From Streptomyces sp. NBC_01267 (GTDB taxonomy: Bacteria > Actinomycetota > Actinomycetes > Streptomycetales > Streptomycetaceae), in NCBI RefSeq assembly GCF_036241575.1, contig NZ_CP108455.1, positions 4,467,501 through 4,531,500 of the forward strand: a stretch of DNA of 64,000 bases, read 5' to 3'. Shown here in pieces: positions 10,982-20,171 of the stretch; positions within the stretch are counted from its first letter, which is position 1, and each line of letters opens with the position of its first letter. The notes under the pieces were generated by a model. That model saw only the letters and a list, made by a program, of their open reading frames with translations, was not told the origin of the DNA and ran no database searches. A program made the translations under genes and the position numbers.

Positions 10982-11755
10982 TCAGCGCGCGTCATCCGGG
11001 AGGAGTCGCGCGAGAGTGCGCACGGCCCGGTACTGGAGGGTCTTGATGGCGCCCTCGTTCTTGCCCATCGCACGTGCCGTTTCGGCGACGGAGAGCCCTT
11101 GCAGGAAGCGCAGGGTCACGCACTCCTGCTGCTGCGGGTTGAGTTTCCGCACGGCTTCGAGGAGCGCGGCGTTGGAGAGGGACTCCAGGACGGAGTCCTC
11201 GGGACTGCGCTCGACCTCGTTGGCGTCGAGCATTTCGCCCGTGGTCACTTCGAGTCGGAAACGGCTCGACTTGAAGTGGTCGGCGACCAGATTCCGGGCG
11301 ATCGTGACCAGCCAGGCGCCGAAGTCGCGCCCCTGCCAGGTGAAGGTGGAGATGCGGCGCAGGGCGCGCAGGAAGGTCTCGCTGGTGAGATCCTCCGCCG
11401 TCGCCTTCCCGCCGACTCGGTAGTAGATGTAGCGGTAGACGGTGTCGCTGTACTGGTCGTAGAGGCGCCCGAAGGCGTCGGCCTCGCCGGCCTGAGCGCG
11501 TTCGACGAGGTCCATCATGCGTGCGCTGTCGCTGTCGGCCGCAGGCCGACGGGCGGTGGACGTGCCGGTGCCGCCACGGCTGCGTCTGCCGACCGCCGCA
11601 CCGCCCTCGGCGAGGGCATAGCAGGGGCCGGCAGGCACGGGTGTGGCAAATGCGGGGACGGCGTACGCGGTGGGGACGAAGCCGCGCAGCTGGTCAAGGA
11701 CCGTTGCGCGCAGCGTAGCCAGGCCCGAGGCGTCAACCCCGACGTGTGGGTACAC
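10982..11755 (-). CDS. bldN: Developmental ECF sigma factor BldN
   Basis: A 257-residue extracytoplasmic-function sigma factor needed in Streptomyces for aerial mycelium formation. Residues 1 to about 80 are an unusual N-terminal extension beginning MYPHVGVDASGLATLRATVL; in S. coelicolor a pro-sequence of about 86 residues is removed by proteolysis. Sigma region 2 follows (DAFGRLYDQYSDTVYRYIYY, then TAEDLTSETFLRAL), and region 4 lies near 195-250 (LNPQQQECVTLRFLQGLSVA with EGAIKTLQYRAVRTL). GTG 11755 is preceded by GGGAG. The gene lies 227 bp upstream of rsbN, on the same strand. A candidate BldD site lies 47 bp upstream of the start codon. Confidence 0.95.
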   Translation of the reverse strand: MYPHVGVDASGLATLRATVLDQLRGFVPTAYAVPAFATPVPAGPCYALAEGGAAVGRRSRGGTGTSTARRPAADSDSARMMDLVERAQAGEADAFGRLYDQYSDTVYRYIYYRVGGKATAEDLTSETFLRALRRISTFTWQGRDFGAWLVTIARNLVADHFKSSRFRLEVTTGEMLDANEVERSPEDSVLESLSNAALLEAVRKLNPQQQECVTLRFLQGLSVAETARAMGKNEGAIKTLQYRAVRTLARLLPDDAR

Positions 11756-12140
11756 GGGACTCCCAGAGGCAGAGCTTCCATCACGTGCAGTGCTGGACCT
11801 TTCACCCGACGTGATGGCGAGTGGGGTCCGGTATGCGTCTGAGGAGAATAACGCTTCGTACAGGCAGTGCTACACCCAGTTGCTCAAATCATCGATTACG
11901 TCGTTTCTGTGACGACTACGAGGCCAATCAAGTGGCACTTCGTGACCGCTTATTGATCGGATTGGCTCACGATCGGCTTGATTGCGGGATCAGTTGTGCC
12001 TGTGAGGAGACGGCGGGACCGGCGGCGGTCGCACGGGGTGAGAAGTTCGAACACTGTGCGAGCAGGCGCGGGTCGGCGCGGTGGGGCGGGCACAGCGGCT
12101 CGCGCCGCGTACGGGGCCGGGGGCAGGGCCGTGCGCCGGG
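11756..12140 (-). other. bldN upstream region (385 bp, no gene)
   Basis: The gap between the bldN start and the end of the SerB-like gene, with no credible ORF. It is less G+C-rich than its surroundings around 11840-12000 and should hold the bldN promoter. Two TnAC-N5-GTnA-like elements are visible: 11802-11814 (TCACCCGACGTGA, described separately) and a poorer one at 11933-11945 (TGGCACTTCGTGA). I cannot fix -10 and -35 boxes with confidence. Confidence 0.6.
11802..11814. promoter_or_regulatory. Candidate BldD-binding site upstream of bldN
   Basis: TCACCCGACGTGA has perfect TCAC/GTGA half-sites with 5-bp spacing and agrees with the recalled BldD consensus TnACnCWGnGTnA at 8 of 10 defined positions. 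It lies 47-60 bp upstream of the bldN start codon. bldN is an established BldD target in S. coelicolor. Confidence 0.5.
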
Positions 12141-13082
12141 TCAGCGGCGGCGGCGGTGCAGCGCGACCGCGGCGGCGGTGCCTCCGGCGAGGGCCCCGAC
12201 CCCGGCCGCGGCCGGGATGCCGACCTTGGCCGCCTTGCGGCCGGTGCGGTAGTCGCGCAGCCGCCACTCGCGCTCGCGGGCGTAACGGGCCAGCTTGGCG
12301 TCGGGGTTGATCGCGTACGGGTGGCCGACGAGGGAGAGCATCGGGATGTCGTTGTGCGAGTCGCTGTACGCGGCGCAGCGGTCCAGGTCGAGCCCTTCGG
12401 CCGCGGCGAGGGCCCGTACGGCCTCCGCCTTCGCCGGGCCGTGCAGCGGTTCGCCGACGAGACGGCCGGTGTAGACCCCGTCCATCGACTCGGCGACCGT
12501 GCCGAGCGCGCCGGTCAGTCCGAGGCGGCGGGCGATGATCGTCGCGGTCTCCACCGGGGCGGCGGTGACCAGCCACACCTTCTGGCCCGCGTCCAGGTGG
12601 GCCTGGGCGAGGGCGCGGGTGCCGGGCCAGATGCGGTCGGCCATGTACTCGTCGTAGATCTCCTCGCCGATGGACATCAGCTCGGAGACGCGGTGGCCCT
12701 TGACGATGGACAGGGCGCTGTCGCGGGCGTCCTGCATGTGTTCGGGGTCCTCGACGCCCGCCAGCCGGAACCAGGCCTGCTGCCAGGCGAACCTGGCCAG
12801 TTCGCGGCGCTGGAAGAACTTCCGCTTGTACAGGCCGCGGCCGAAGTGGAAGATCGCGGCGCCCTGCATGACGGTGTTGTCGAGGTCGAAGAAGGCGGCG
12901 GCCAGATCGTCCCCGGCGACCGGGAACTCGGGCTCCGGGTCCTTGCTGTCCTCCGGTTCCGGCTCCGCCCGTGTCAGCTCTTGCGAGGACTTGCGGGCTG
13001 CCTCGGCTGCGGCCTCGCCTGCCAGCACGCTGCGTGCTGTTGCCGAGCGCCTACGAGGGGTGAGCCATCCCAGTGCGGCCAT
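12141..13082 (-). CDS. HAD-IB phosphatase (SerB-like)
   Basis: A 313-residue HAD subclass IB hydrolase. Motif I is [11 protein letters not shown] near residue 86, motif II the VTAAP segment, and motif [22 protein letters not shown]. The C-terminus carries a short hydrophobic stretch followed by HRRRR, possibly a membrane tail. The family dephosphorylates phosphoserine or similar phosphomonoesters; the mycobacterial gene at this locus (Rv0505c) is named serB1. The start ATG at 13082 has no clear ribosome site. It is divergent from the glutaredoxin-like gene. Confidence 0.85.
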   Translation of the reverse strand: MAALGWLTPRRRSATARSVLAGEAAAEAARKSSQELTRAEPEPEDSKDPEPEFPVAGDDLAAAFFDLDNTVMQGAAIFHFGRGLYKRKFFQRRELARFAWQQAWFRLAGVEDPEHMQDARDSALSIVKGHRVSELMSIGEEIYDEYMADRIWPGTRALAQAHLDAGQKVWLVTAAPVETATIIARRLGLTGALGTVAESMDGVYTGRLVGEPLHGPAKAEAVRALAAAEGLDLDRCAAYSDSHNDIPMLSLVGHPYAINPDAKLARYAREREWRLRDYRTGRKAAKVGIPAAAGVGALAGGTAAAVALHRRRR

Positions 13083-13274
13083 GTTGTGAGCATAGCCAGT
13101 CCGGTTGGTGGTTCCGGGTCCTGCGGGATGCGGCGGGGTGAACTGCGGGTTGCGGAGCTGTTTTCCCGCGCCTTCCCGCAACTCCCCGCGCTCCTCCGCG
13201 CCTCCGTGTGTCTCCGTATGTCTCTGCGTGCTTCCGTGTGTCACGCGGGTGTTCTCCGGGCGGACAATGGCCTC

Positions 13275-13556
13275 ATGAGTCCCCTGTTGCGGCGCCGTGC
13301 CGGTAAAGGAAAGCCCGCCGACCGGGTGGTCACCCTGGTCGGGAAGCCCGGCTGTCACCTCTGTGACGACGCCCGCGCGGTCGTCGCCGAGGTCTGCGGT
13401 GAGCTCGGCGCGTCCTGGGAGGAGAAGGACATCACGCAGGACGCGGAGCTCAACGACGCCTACTGGGAGCAGATTCCGGTGGTGCTCGTCGACGGGGAGC
13501 AGCACACCTTCTGGCGGGTGGACGCCGGCCGGCTGCGTCAGGCGCTGCGGGCCTGA
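13275..13556 (+). CDS. Glutaredoxin-family protein
   Basis: A 93-residue thioredoxin-fold protein with the redox motif [11 protein letters not shown] at about residues 23-33 and the cis-proline segment QIPVVLVDG. It belongs to the DUF836/glutaredoxin-like group that commonly sits beside rex-hemA in actinobacteria (Rv0508 in M. tuberculosis). It presumably acts as a thiol-disulfide oxidoreductase in the cytoplasm. Start ATG 13275 (GGCCTCATGAGT). The upstream 190 bp carry a low-complexity CT/GT-rich tract (about 13190-13245). Confidence 0.85.
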   Translation: MSPLLRRRAGKGKPADRVVTLVGKPGCHLCDDARAVVAEVCGELGASWEEKDITQDAELNDAYWEQIPVVLVDGEQHTFWRVDAGRLRQALRA

Positions 13557-13890
13557 CGCAGCACCGCTGGAATTCCACCGGTGCTGCGGGGGTCGCGTCA
13601 CGCGCTGCGGGCCCGATGGCAAAAGGCAGTTACCATCGTGGGCGATTTGAGCAGTCTCGGGGGCGTAGGCGTGAGGAGTGTGTGCGGTTATGCCCCCTTT
13701 GGGATCCCAACGCAGCGGATCGGCCTCTGGTTCCGTCAATACGCCGTCGATGCGCGTGACCCCGGTCACTTTGCACGGACAAAACGGACACCATCTTTGT
13801 GCACGCGTTCACAAAGACATAGCCTGCATTCGACGGGGCGGTCCTGCTGCATATGGCCGCCTGCAGCCTCGCTCATCCCGCAGGAGCACC
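13557..13890 (+). other. rex upstream region (334 bp, no gene)
   Basis: Non-coding gap between the glutaredoxin-like gene and rex. It holds the Rex operator (13797-13814) and must contain the rex-hemACD promoters; S. coelicolor uses two. Start codons in this stretch that would lengthen Rex give an N-terminus absent from the family. The sequence CAGCACCGCTGGAATTCCACCGGTGCTG at the left edge is a loose hairpin that could terminate the upstream gene. Confidence 0.65.
13797..13814. promoter_or_regulatory. Rex operator (ROP) upstream of rex-hemACD
   Basis: TTGTGCACGCGTTCACAA is a near-perfect 18-bp palindrome with one mismatched pair, matching the Rex consensus TGTGAACGCGTTCACA. It lies 77 bp before the rex start. 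Rex releases this site when NADH/NAD+ rises, so the operon should be self-repressed when oxygen is plentiful. Confidence 0.92.
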
Positions 13891-14670
13891 GTGGCAACTG
13901 GCCGAACTCACCGACCGGCGACCCGTAGCCGAGGAATCCCCGAGGCCACCGTCGCCCGACTTCCGTTGTACCTCCGTGCCCTCACCGGGCTGTCGGAGCG
14001 TTCCGTGCCCACGGTTTCATCCGAGGAGCTCGCCGCTGCGGCCGGGGTCAACTCGGCGAAGCTGCGCAAGGACTTCTCCTACCTGGGTTCGTACGGGACC
14101 AGGGGCGTCGGCTACGACGTCGAATATCTCGTATATCAGATCTCGCGTGAGCTGGGTCTCACCCAGGACTGGCCGGTCGTCATCGTCGGTATCGGTAACC
14201 TCGGCGCCGCGCTCGCCAATTACGGCGGGTTCGCCTCGCGCGGATTCCGGGTCGCCGCGCTGATCGACGCCGATCCCGCCATGGCGGGCAAGCCGGTCGC
14301 CGGTATGCCCGTCCAGCACAGCGACGACCTCGAAAAGATCATCTCGGACAACGGGGTCTCCATCGGGGTCATCGCGACGCCCGCCGGAGCGGCCCAGCCG
14401 GTCTGCGACCGGCTCGTCGCCGCCGGTGTCACGTCGATCCTGAACTTCGCGCCCACCGTGCTCTCGGTGCCCGAGGGCGTCGACGTACGCAAGGTCGACC
14501 TCTCCATCGAGCTCCAGATCCTCGCCTTCCACGAGCAGCGCAAGGCCGGTGAGGGCGCCGCGCCCGCGCCCGACGCCGACGCGCCTCCCGTACGGGGCGC
14601 GGCCCACGCCGCCCACCACGCCGACCGGAAGGGACCCGACGGGGACATGCCCGCCGTGATGCCGGCATGA
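13891..14670 (+). CDS. rex: Redox-sensing transcriptional repressor Rex
   Basis: A 259-residue NADH/NAD+ sensor. The N-terminal winged helix (about residues 10-80) includes VSSEELAAAAGVNSAKLRKD and is followed by FSYLGSYGTRGVGYDV. The Rossmann domain begins at VVIVGIGNLGAALANYGGF (GxGxxG). The C-terminal helix IELQILAFHEQRKA swaps between subunits in known structures, and an Ala/His-rich tail follows. GTG 13891 is chosen because AGGAG lies 4 nt before it and the protein then begins MATGRTHRP like its relatives. It overlaps hemA by 4 bp (ATGA). Regulated by its own operator at 13797. Confidence 0.95.
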   Translation: MATGRTHRPATRSRGIPEATVARLPLYLRALTGLSERSVPTVSSEELAAAAGVNSAKLRKDFSYLGSYGTRGVGYDVEYLVYQISRELGLTQDWPVVIVGIGNLGAALANYGGFASRGFRVAALIDADPAMAGKPVAGMPVQHSDDLEKIISDNGVSIGVIATPAGAAQPVCDRLVAAGVTSILNFAPTVLSVPEGVDVRKVDLSIELQILAFHEQRKAGEGAAPAPDADAPPVRGAAHAAHHADRKGPDGDMPAVMPA

Positions 14671-16190
14671 GTCTCCTGGTCGTCGGACTGAGCCACCGCA
14701 GCGCGCCCGTCAGCGTGCTGGAGCGGGCCTCGCTCTCCGCTGATACGCAGGCCAAGCTGTTGCAGGACACGCTGGCCGCCGAGCCCGCCGCCGAGGCCGC
14801 CGCGCTCGCCACCTGCAACCGCATCGAGCTGTACGCCGACGTGGACAAGTTCCACGCGGGCGTCGCCGAGCTGTCCACGCTGCTCGCCCAGCACAGCGGT
14901 GTCGGGCTCGAAGAACTCACTCCTTATCTCTACGTGCACTACGAGGACCGGGCCGTCCACCACCTCTTCTCGGTGGCCTGCGGGCTCGACTCGATGGTCG
15001 TCGGGGAGGGGCAGATCCTCGGGCAGATCAAGGACGCCCTCGCGCTCGGCCAGGAACTGCACACCGCGGGACGGCTGTTGAACGACCTGTTCCAGCAGGC
15101 GCTGCGCGTCGGCAAGCGGGCGCACAGCGAGACCGGCATCGACCGGGCCGGGCAGTCGCTCGTCACCTTCGGGCTGGAACAGCTCGCCGGTGACGCGGAC
15201 GTGTCCGCCTGGGCGGGCGGGAAGCGCGCGCTGGTGATCGGCGCGGGCTCGATGTCCTCGCTCGCCGCCGCCACGCTGGCCCGCGCCGGGGTCGGCGAGA
15301 TCGTCGTGGCCAACCGGACGCAGGCGCGTGCCGAGCGGCTCGCGGAGATCCTCGGCGGCTCCGGTGTGACCGCGACGGCCGTCCCCATGGACGCTGTCCA
15401 CGGTGAGCTGGCCCGCGCCGACCTGGTCGTCTCCTGCACCGGCGCGACCGGTCTCGTCCTGACCGCGGAGGCCGTGGCCACGGCCCTGGGCGAGGAGTAC
15501 ACGCCCGCCGAAGCACCCGCCGGGGCATCTGCCGAGGCGCCCGCGGAACCGTCTGCCGGAAGTCCTTCGGAAGCCGTCGCGGCCGATGTGCTGGAGCAGC
15601 ACGGGACCTGGGCCGAGGCCGCCGCGCTCGCCCGTACCCGCCGTCCCGTCGTCGAAGACGGCGCGCCGCTGCGGCTCGCCCTGCTCGACCTCGCGATGCC
15701 GCGGGACATCGACGCGGCCGTGCACCGCATCAGCGGCGCCCGGCTGGTCGACATCGAGTCGCTGGCCGACGCCTCCGCGGACGCGCCGATGGCCGCCGAT
15801 GTCGACGCCGTACGCACCATCGTGTCCGACGAGGTCGCCGCGTTCGGCGCCGCGCAGCGGGCCGCGCACATCACGCCGACCGTGGTCGCCCTGCGCACCA
15901 TGGCCGCCGGGGTCGTCGCCGGTGAGATCGCGCGGCTCGACGGACGCCTTCCCGACCTGGACGACAAGCAGCGCGCCGAGATCACCCAGACGGTGCGCCG
16001 TGTCGTCGACAAGCTCCTGCACGCGCCCACCGTGCGGGTCAAGCAGCTCGCCAGCGAGCCCGGCGGCGCCGGGTACGCGGACGCGCTGCGGGAACTTTTC
16101 GACCTCGACCCGTTGACGGTCGCGGCCGTCAGCAGGGCCGATCTGACCGACCTGAGCAACACAGACGTCAAGAACCGAGGGCGGGCATGA
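14667..16190 (+). CDS. hemA: Glutamyl-tRNA reductase
   Basis: 507 residues. First committed step of C5 tetrapyrrole synthesis: glutamyl-tRNA plus NADPH gives glutamate-1-semialdehyde. The catalytic cysteine is Cys50 in LATCNRIELY, the conserved ACGLDSMVVGEGQILGQIK lies at 104-122, and the NADPH fold starts at ALVIGAGSMSSLAA (188-201). An Ala/Pro/Ser/Glu-rich insertion at about 275-305 lengthens the protein beyond the usual 420-460 residues; such inserts are common in streptomycete HemA. ATG 14667 overlaps the rex stop. HemL, the next enzyme, is encoded far away at 42667. Confidence 0.95.
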   Translation: MSLLVVGLSHRSAPVSVLERASLSADTQAKLLQDTLAAEPAAEAAALATCNRIELYADVDKFHAGVAELSTLLAQHSGVGLEELTPYLYVHYEDRAVHHLFSVACGLDSMVVGEGQILGQIKDALALGQELHTAGRLLNDLFQQALRVGKRAHSETGIDRAGQSLVTFGLEQLAGDADVSAWAGGKRALVIGAGSMSSLAAATLARAGVGEIVVANRTQARAERLAEILGGSGVTATAVPMDAVHGELARADLVVSCTGATGLVLTAEAVATALGEEYTPAEAPAGASAEAPAEPSAGSPSEAVAADVLEQHGTWAEAAALARTRRPVVEDGAPLRLALLDLAMPRDIDAAVHRISGARLVDIESLADASADAPMAADVDAVRTIVSDEVAAFGAAQRAAHITPTVVALRTMAAGVVAGEIARLDGRLPDLDDKQRAEITQTVRRVVDKLLHAPTVRVKQLASEPGGAGYADALRELFDLDPLTVAAVSRADLTDLSNTDVKNRGRA

Positions 16191-17143
16191 CCGATGCCTT
16201 GAGGCTGGGAACCAGGCGCAGCAAGCTCGCCATGGCGCAGTCAGGACAAATTGCCGAGGCTGTTCGGCAGATCACGGGACGCCCCGTGGAACTCGTCGAG
16301 ATCACCACGTACGGGGACACCTCCCGTGAGCACCTGGCGCAGATCGGCGGGACCGGTGTGTTCGTCACCGCCCTGCGGGACGCGCTGGTGAGCGGTGAGG
16401 TCGACTTCGCCGTGCACTCGCTGAAGGATCTGCCGACCGCGGAGCCGGACGATCTGGTGCTGGCCGCGATCCCGGTCCGTGAGGACCCGCGGGACGTGCT
16501 GGTCGCGCGCGACGGGCTGACGTTCGAGCAGCTGCCGGACGGGGCCCGGGTGGGTACCGGTTCGCCGCGCCGGATGGCGCAGCTCAACGCGCACGCCCGT
16601 AACCGCGGCATGCGCATCGAGACCGTGCCGATCCGCGGCAACATCGACACCCGCATCGGATTCGTCCGCGACGGGGAGCTGGACGCGGTGGTTCTCGCCG
16701 CGGCGGGGCTCCACCGTGTCGGCAGGGCCGCCGAAGTGACCGAGTACCTGCCGGTCGACATCATCTTGCCCGCCCCCGGCCAGGGGGCCCTGGCGATCGA
16801 GTGCGCGGCAGCCAATGCCGACCTCCTCGCCCAGCTCGCCGAGCTCGACGACCCGTACACCCGGGCCGCCGTGACCGCCGAGCGATCCCTGCTCGCCGCC
16901 TTGGAGGCCGGTTGCAGTGCGCCTGTTGGTGCACTGGCCGACGTCCTGGTCGACGGGCAGGCTGTCACCGAGATGCGCCTGCGCGGTGTCGTCGGCTCGA
17001 CCGACGGTTCCACGCTGGTGCAGTTGTCCACCACCGGTCCCGTACCCACGTCGCACGAAGGCAACGAGGCGCTCGGACGCGAACTCGCGTCCGAGATGCT
17101 GGCCAAGGGTGCGGCCGGTCTTATGGGGGAGCGAGCACGATGA
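16187..17143 (+). CDS. hemC: Porphobilinogen deaminase (hydroxymethylbilane synthase)
   Basis: 318 residues. Condenses four porphobilinogens to hydroxymethylbilane in the cytoplasm. The dipyrromethane cofactor attaches to Cys243 in EAGCSAPVGA; substrate-binding arginines lie in GTGSPRRMAQL and IRGNIDTR, and the catalytic aspartate in FAVHSLKDLPT. Its ATG overlaps the hemA stop and its TGA overlaps the hemD start (ATGA at both), so the four-gene operon is tightly coupled. Confidence 0.95.
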   Translation: MTDALRLGTRRSKLAMAQSGQIAEAVRQITGRPVELVEITTYGDTSREHLAQIGGTGVFVTALRDALVSGEVDFAVHSLKDLPTAEPDDLVLAAIPVREDPRDVLVARDGLTFEQLPDGARVGTGSPRRMAQLNAHARNRGMRIETVPIRGNIDTRIGFVRDGELDAVVLAAAGLHRVGRAAEVTEYLPVDIILPAPGQGALAIECAAANADLLAQLAELDDPYTRAAVTAERSLLAALEAGCSAPVGALADVLVDGQAVTEMRLRGVVGSTDGSTLVQLSTTGPVPTSHEGNEALGRELASEMLAKGAAGLMGERAR

Positions 17144-18798
17144 GCCCCACCACCTCGAACCTGCCAGCCCTTCCCGCCCACGGGCACGTCACCTTCCTCG
17201 GTGCCGGTCCCGGGGATCCGGGGCTGCTCACACTGCGCGCTGTCGAAGCGCTCGCGAGTGCGGACGTACTGATTGCCGAGCCGCATGTGCTCGACGTCGT
17301 ACGCACCCATGCGCGGGCGACCGTAAGCACGCCTCAGCTGACGGTTGTTGACGAAGCGTCAACAGCCGCCGGAATCCCGGCAATCCGCGATGCGGGCAAT
17401 CTTGTCATGGAGGCCGCACGGGGTGGCAGGCGGGTCGTCCGTGCTGTCACCGGGGATCCGGGACTCGACGGCAACTCCGGTGAGGAGATGCTTGCCTGCG
17501 CTGCCGCGGGCATCCCGTTCGAGGTCGTCCCGGGTGTCTCGACGGCGGTGGGCGTCTCCGCGTACGCCGGTGTACCGCTGCGGGACGCTCAGGGCACGGA
17601 CGTGCGTTTCGTCGACGCCCGTACCGCGACGGACCGCTGCTGGAGCGAGATCGGCGCGAGCGATGTGACCGCAGTGGTCTCCACGACGCTCGACACGGTC
17701 GCGGTCGCTGCCGGTGAACTGGTCGCGGCGGGCCGTAAGCCCGACACCCCGATGTCCGTCACGGTCGCCGGGACCACCACCCGTCAGCGCACCTGGTCCG
17801 CAACGCTCGGCACGGTCGCCCAGGTGCTCAAGCAGGCCAAGGTGCTGCCCTCGCCCGAGGGCCACCAGCCGGTCATAGCCGTGGTCGGCGAGCGCAGCTC
17901 GGCCGCCCAGCGCGACCAGTTGTCGTGGTTCGAGTCGAAGCCGCTCTTCGGGTGGCGGGTGCTCGTTCCGCGTACGAAGGAGCAGGCGGCCTCGCTCTCC
18001 GACCAGCTGCGGTCCTACGGCGCCGTGCCGCACGAGGTCCCCACCATCGCCGTCGAGCCGCCGCGTACCCCGCAGCAGATGGAACGCGCGGTCAAGGGCC
18101 TGGTCACCGGCCGTTACGAGTGGATCGCCTTCACCAGCGTCAACGCGGTCAAGGCCGTCCGTGAGAAGTTCGAGGAGTACGGGCTCGACGCCCGCGCCTT
18201 CGCGGGGATCAAGGTCGCCGCGGTCGGCGAACAGACCGCCGCCTCGCTGGTCGAGTTCGGTGTCAAGCCCGATCTCGTACCGAGCGGCGAGCAGTCCGCG
18301 GCGGGCCTCCTGGAGGACTGGCCGCCGTACGACCCGGTCTTCGACCCGATCGACCGTGTCTTCCTGCCGCGCGCCGACATCGCCACCGAGACGCTGGTGG
18401 CCGGGCTCATCGAGCTGGGCTGGGAGGTCGACGACGTCACCGCCTACCGGACGGTGCGCGCCTCGCCGCCGCCGGCCGACACCCGTGAGGCGATCAAGGG
18501 CGGCGGTTTCGACGCGGTCCTCTTCACCTCGTCGAGCACCGTCCGCAACCTGGTGGGCATCGCGGGCAAGCCGCACAACGTGACGGTCATCGCCTGTATC
18601 GGTCCCGCCACGGCGAAGACGGCCGAGGAACACGGGCTGCGGGTGGACGTGCTCTCGCCGGAGCCGTCGGTGCACCGGCTCGCCGAGGCGCTCGCCGAGT
18701 TCGGCGCGCAGCGCCGGGAGGCGGCCAGGGAGGCGGGTGAGACGGTCACCCGTCCCAGCGAGCGCCGTCCCGGTGGTCGCAGACGGCGTACCACCTGA
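17140..18798 (+). CDS. hemD: Bifunctional uroporphyrinogen-III methyltransferase / synthase (CobA-HemD fusion)
   Basis: 552 residues, two enzymes in one chain. The N-terminal half (about 15-250) is a uroporphyrinogen-III C-methyltransferase-like domain (VTFLGAGPGDPGLLTLRAVE, then VTGDPGLDGNSGEEM). The C-terminal half (about 270-520) is uroporphyrinogen-III synthase (GWRVLVPRTKEQAASLSDQL, FTSVNAVKAVREKF, FTSSSTVRNLVGIAG). The methyltransferase domain lacks some classical residues and its activity is uncertain; it would channel precursor to sirohaem or cobalamin. The tail is basic and disordered. ATG 17140 overlaps hemC. Confidence 0.92.
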   Translation: MSPTTSNLPALPAHGHVTFLGAGPGDPGLLTLRAVEALASADVLIAEPHVLDVVRTHARATVSTPQLTVVDEASTAAGIPAIRDAGNLVMEAARGGRRVVRAVTGDPGLDGNSGEEMLACAAAGIPFEVVPGVSTAVGVSAYAGVPLRDAQGTDVRFVDARTATDRCWSEIGASDVTAVVSTTLDTVAVAAGELVAAGRKPDTPMSVTVAGTTTRQRTWSATLGTVAQVLKQAKVLPSPEGHQPVIAVVGERSSAAQRDQLSWFESKPLFGWRVLVPRTKEQAASLSDQLRSYGAVPHEVPTIAVEPPRTPQQMERAVKGLVTGRYEWIAFTSVNAVKAVREKFEEYGLDARAFAGIKVAAVGEQTAASLVEFGVKPDLVPSGEQSAAGLLEDWPPYDPVFDPIDRVFLPRADIATETLVAGLIELGWEVDDVTAYRTVRASPPPADTREAIKGGGFDAVLFTSSSTVRNLVGIAGKPHNVTVIACIGPATAKTAEEHGLRVDVLSPEPSVHRLAEALAEFGAQRREAAREAGETVTRPSERRPGGRRRRTT

Positions 18799-18887
18799 GG
18801 GGCTTTCGGGCCGACGAAGCGGGCGCCGCGTGGCTGGCAGGCGAGGCGTCCGGGGGTATTCGAGGCGTTTCGAAGAGGTAACTGAGG

Positions 18888-19877
18888 ATGACTGTGTACG
18901 GATCTTTCCCCGGCGCCCGTCCGCGGCGGCTGCGCACCACCCCCGCGATGCGGCGCATGGTCGCCGAGACGCGGGTGCACCCCTCCGACCTGATCCTTCC
19001 CGCGTTCGTACGGGAGGGCATCAGCGAGCCGGTGCCGATCACCGCGATGCCGGGCGTCGTCCAGCACACCCGTGACACCCTGCGGAAGGCGGCCGTCGAC
19101 GCCGTCTCCGCGGGCGTGGCCGGGATCATGCTCTTCGGCGTCCCCGAGGACAGCAAGAAGGACGCCATAGGGACGGCGGGGACGGACCCCGAGGGCATCC
19201 TGCAGCTCGCCCTGCGCGACGTGCGCGCCGAGGTCGGCGACGACCTCGTGATCATGTCGGACCTGTGCCTGGACGAGTACACCGACCACGGCCACTGCGG
19301 GGTGCTGGACGATGCGGGCCGGGTCGACAACGACGCGACGCTGGAGCGGTACGCGGAGATGGCCCAGGTCCAGGCCGACGCGGGCGCCCATGTGGTGGGC
19401 CCCAGCGGCATGATGGACGGTCAGGTCGGTGTGATCCGCGATGCGCTGGACACGATCGACAAGGAGGACGTGTCGATCCTCGCCTACACCGTGAAGTACT
19501 CGTCCGCCTTCTTCGGCCCGTTCCGTGAGGCCGTCGGTTCCTCGCTGCAGGGGGACCGCAAGACGTACCAGCAGGACCCGGCGAACGCACGCGAGTCGAT
19601 GCGCGAGCTGGAGCTGGACCTCGCCGAGGGCGCCGACATGGTGATGGTCAAGCCTGCGGGACCGTACCTGGACATCCTGGCGAAGGTCGCGGAGTCGGTG
19701 GACGTGCCGGTGGCCGCGTACCAGATCAGTGGTGAGTACTCGATGGTCGAGGCCGCCGCGGAGAAGGGCTGGATCGACCGGGACGCGGCGATCCTGGAGA
19801 CCCTGACCGGTATCAAGCGCGCGGGCGCGAACATGATCCTGACGTACTGGGCGACGGAGGTCGCGGGCCGGCTCTGA
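18888..19877 (+). CDS. hemB: Delta-aminolevulinic acid dehydratase (porphobilinogen synthase)
   Basis: 329 residues. Condenses two 5-aminolevulinates to porphobilinogen. The Schiff-base lysines lie in [17 protein letters not shown] and [11 protein letters not shown]. The metal loop reads [15 protein letters not shown]: the three positions that are Cys-Cys-Cys in zinc enzymes are Cys-Asp-Cys here, an intermediate between zinc and magnesium types. The start ATG is preceded by GAGG. It lies 89 bp after hemD, with no terminator seen between them, and probably belongs to the same or an adjoining transcript. Confidence 0.95.
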   Translation: MTVYGSFPGARPRRLRTTPAMRRMVAETRVHPSDLILPAFVREGISEPVPITAMPGVVQHTRDTLRKAAVDAVSAGVAGIMLFGVPEDSKKDAIGTAGTDPEGILQLALRDVRAEVGDDLVIMSDLCLDEYTDHGHCGVLDDAGRVDNDATLERYAEMAQVQADAGAHVVGPSGMMDGQVGVIRDALDTIDKEDVSILAYTVKYSSAFFGPFREAVGSSLQGDRKTYQQDPANARESMRELELDLAEGADMVMVKPAGPYLDILAKVAESVDVPVAAYQISGEYSMVEAAAEKGWIDRDAAILETLTGIKRAGANMILTYWATEVAGRL

Positions 19878-19987
19878 GCCGCGGGCGTCCCGGATCGTTC
19901 GGGACGTGCTCCCGGATCGCTCCGGGACAGTCTCGGAAGTGCTCTGGTACCGCTCCGGAACAGCCCCGGAACAGCCCCGGAAACGTC

Positions 19988-20039
19988 AACGGGCCCGCAC
20001 GTCGTCCGCCTCACCGAGGGCGGGGCGTGCGGGCCCGTT
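19988..20039 (+). terminator. Terminator after hemB
   Basis: A perfect 14-bp inverted repeat (19988-20001 with 20026-20039) separated by 24 nt. The gap before it (19895-19980) is filled with imperfect repeats of TCCGGGAC/CTCCGGAACAGCC and carries no gene. Confidence 0.75.
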
Positions 20040-20171
20040 CCCGTCGGTACGGCGCACCGCTCTGCCGGAGTGGCGCACCGCCACCTCTCACCACACTGCG
20101 TTGTCGCTGGAATACAGTGCGTGACGAACGGCCGGGACGATCACGGCCCCTGACGGCACGGAGTTGCCCTC

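Noticed and set aside
13678..13890. An upstream extension of Rex by about 70 residues.
   Set aside because: It would translate through the Rex operator and lacks a ribosome site; GTG 13891 has AGGAG and gives the family N-terminus.
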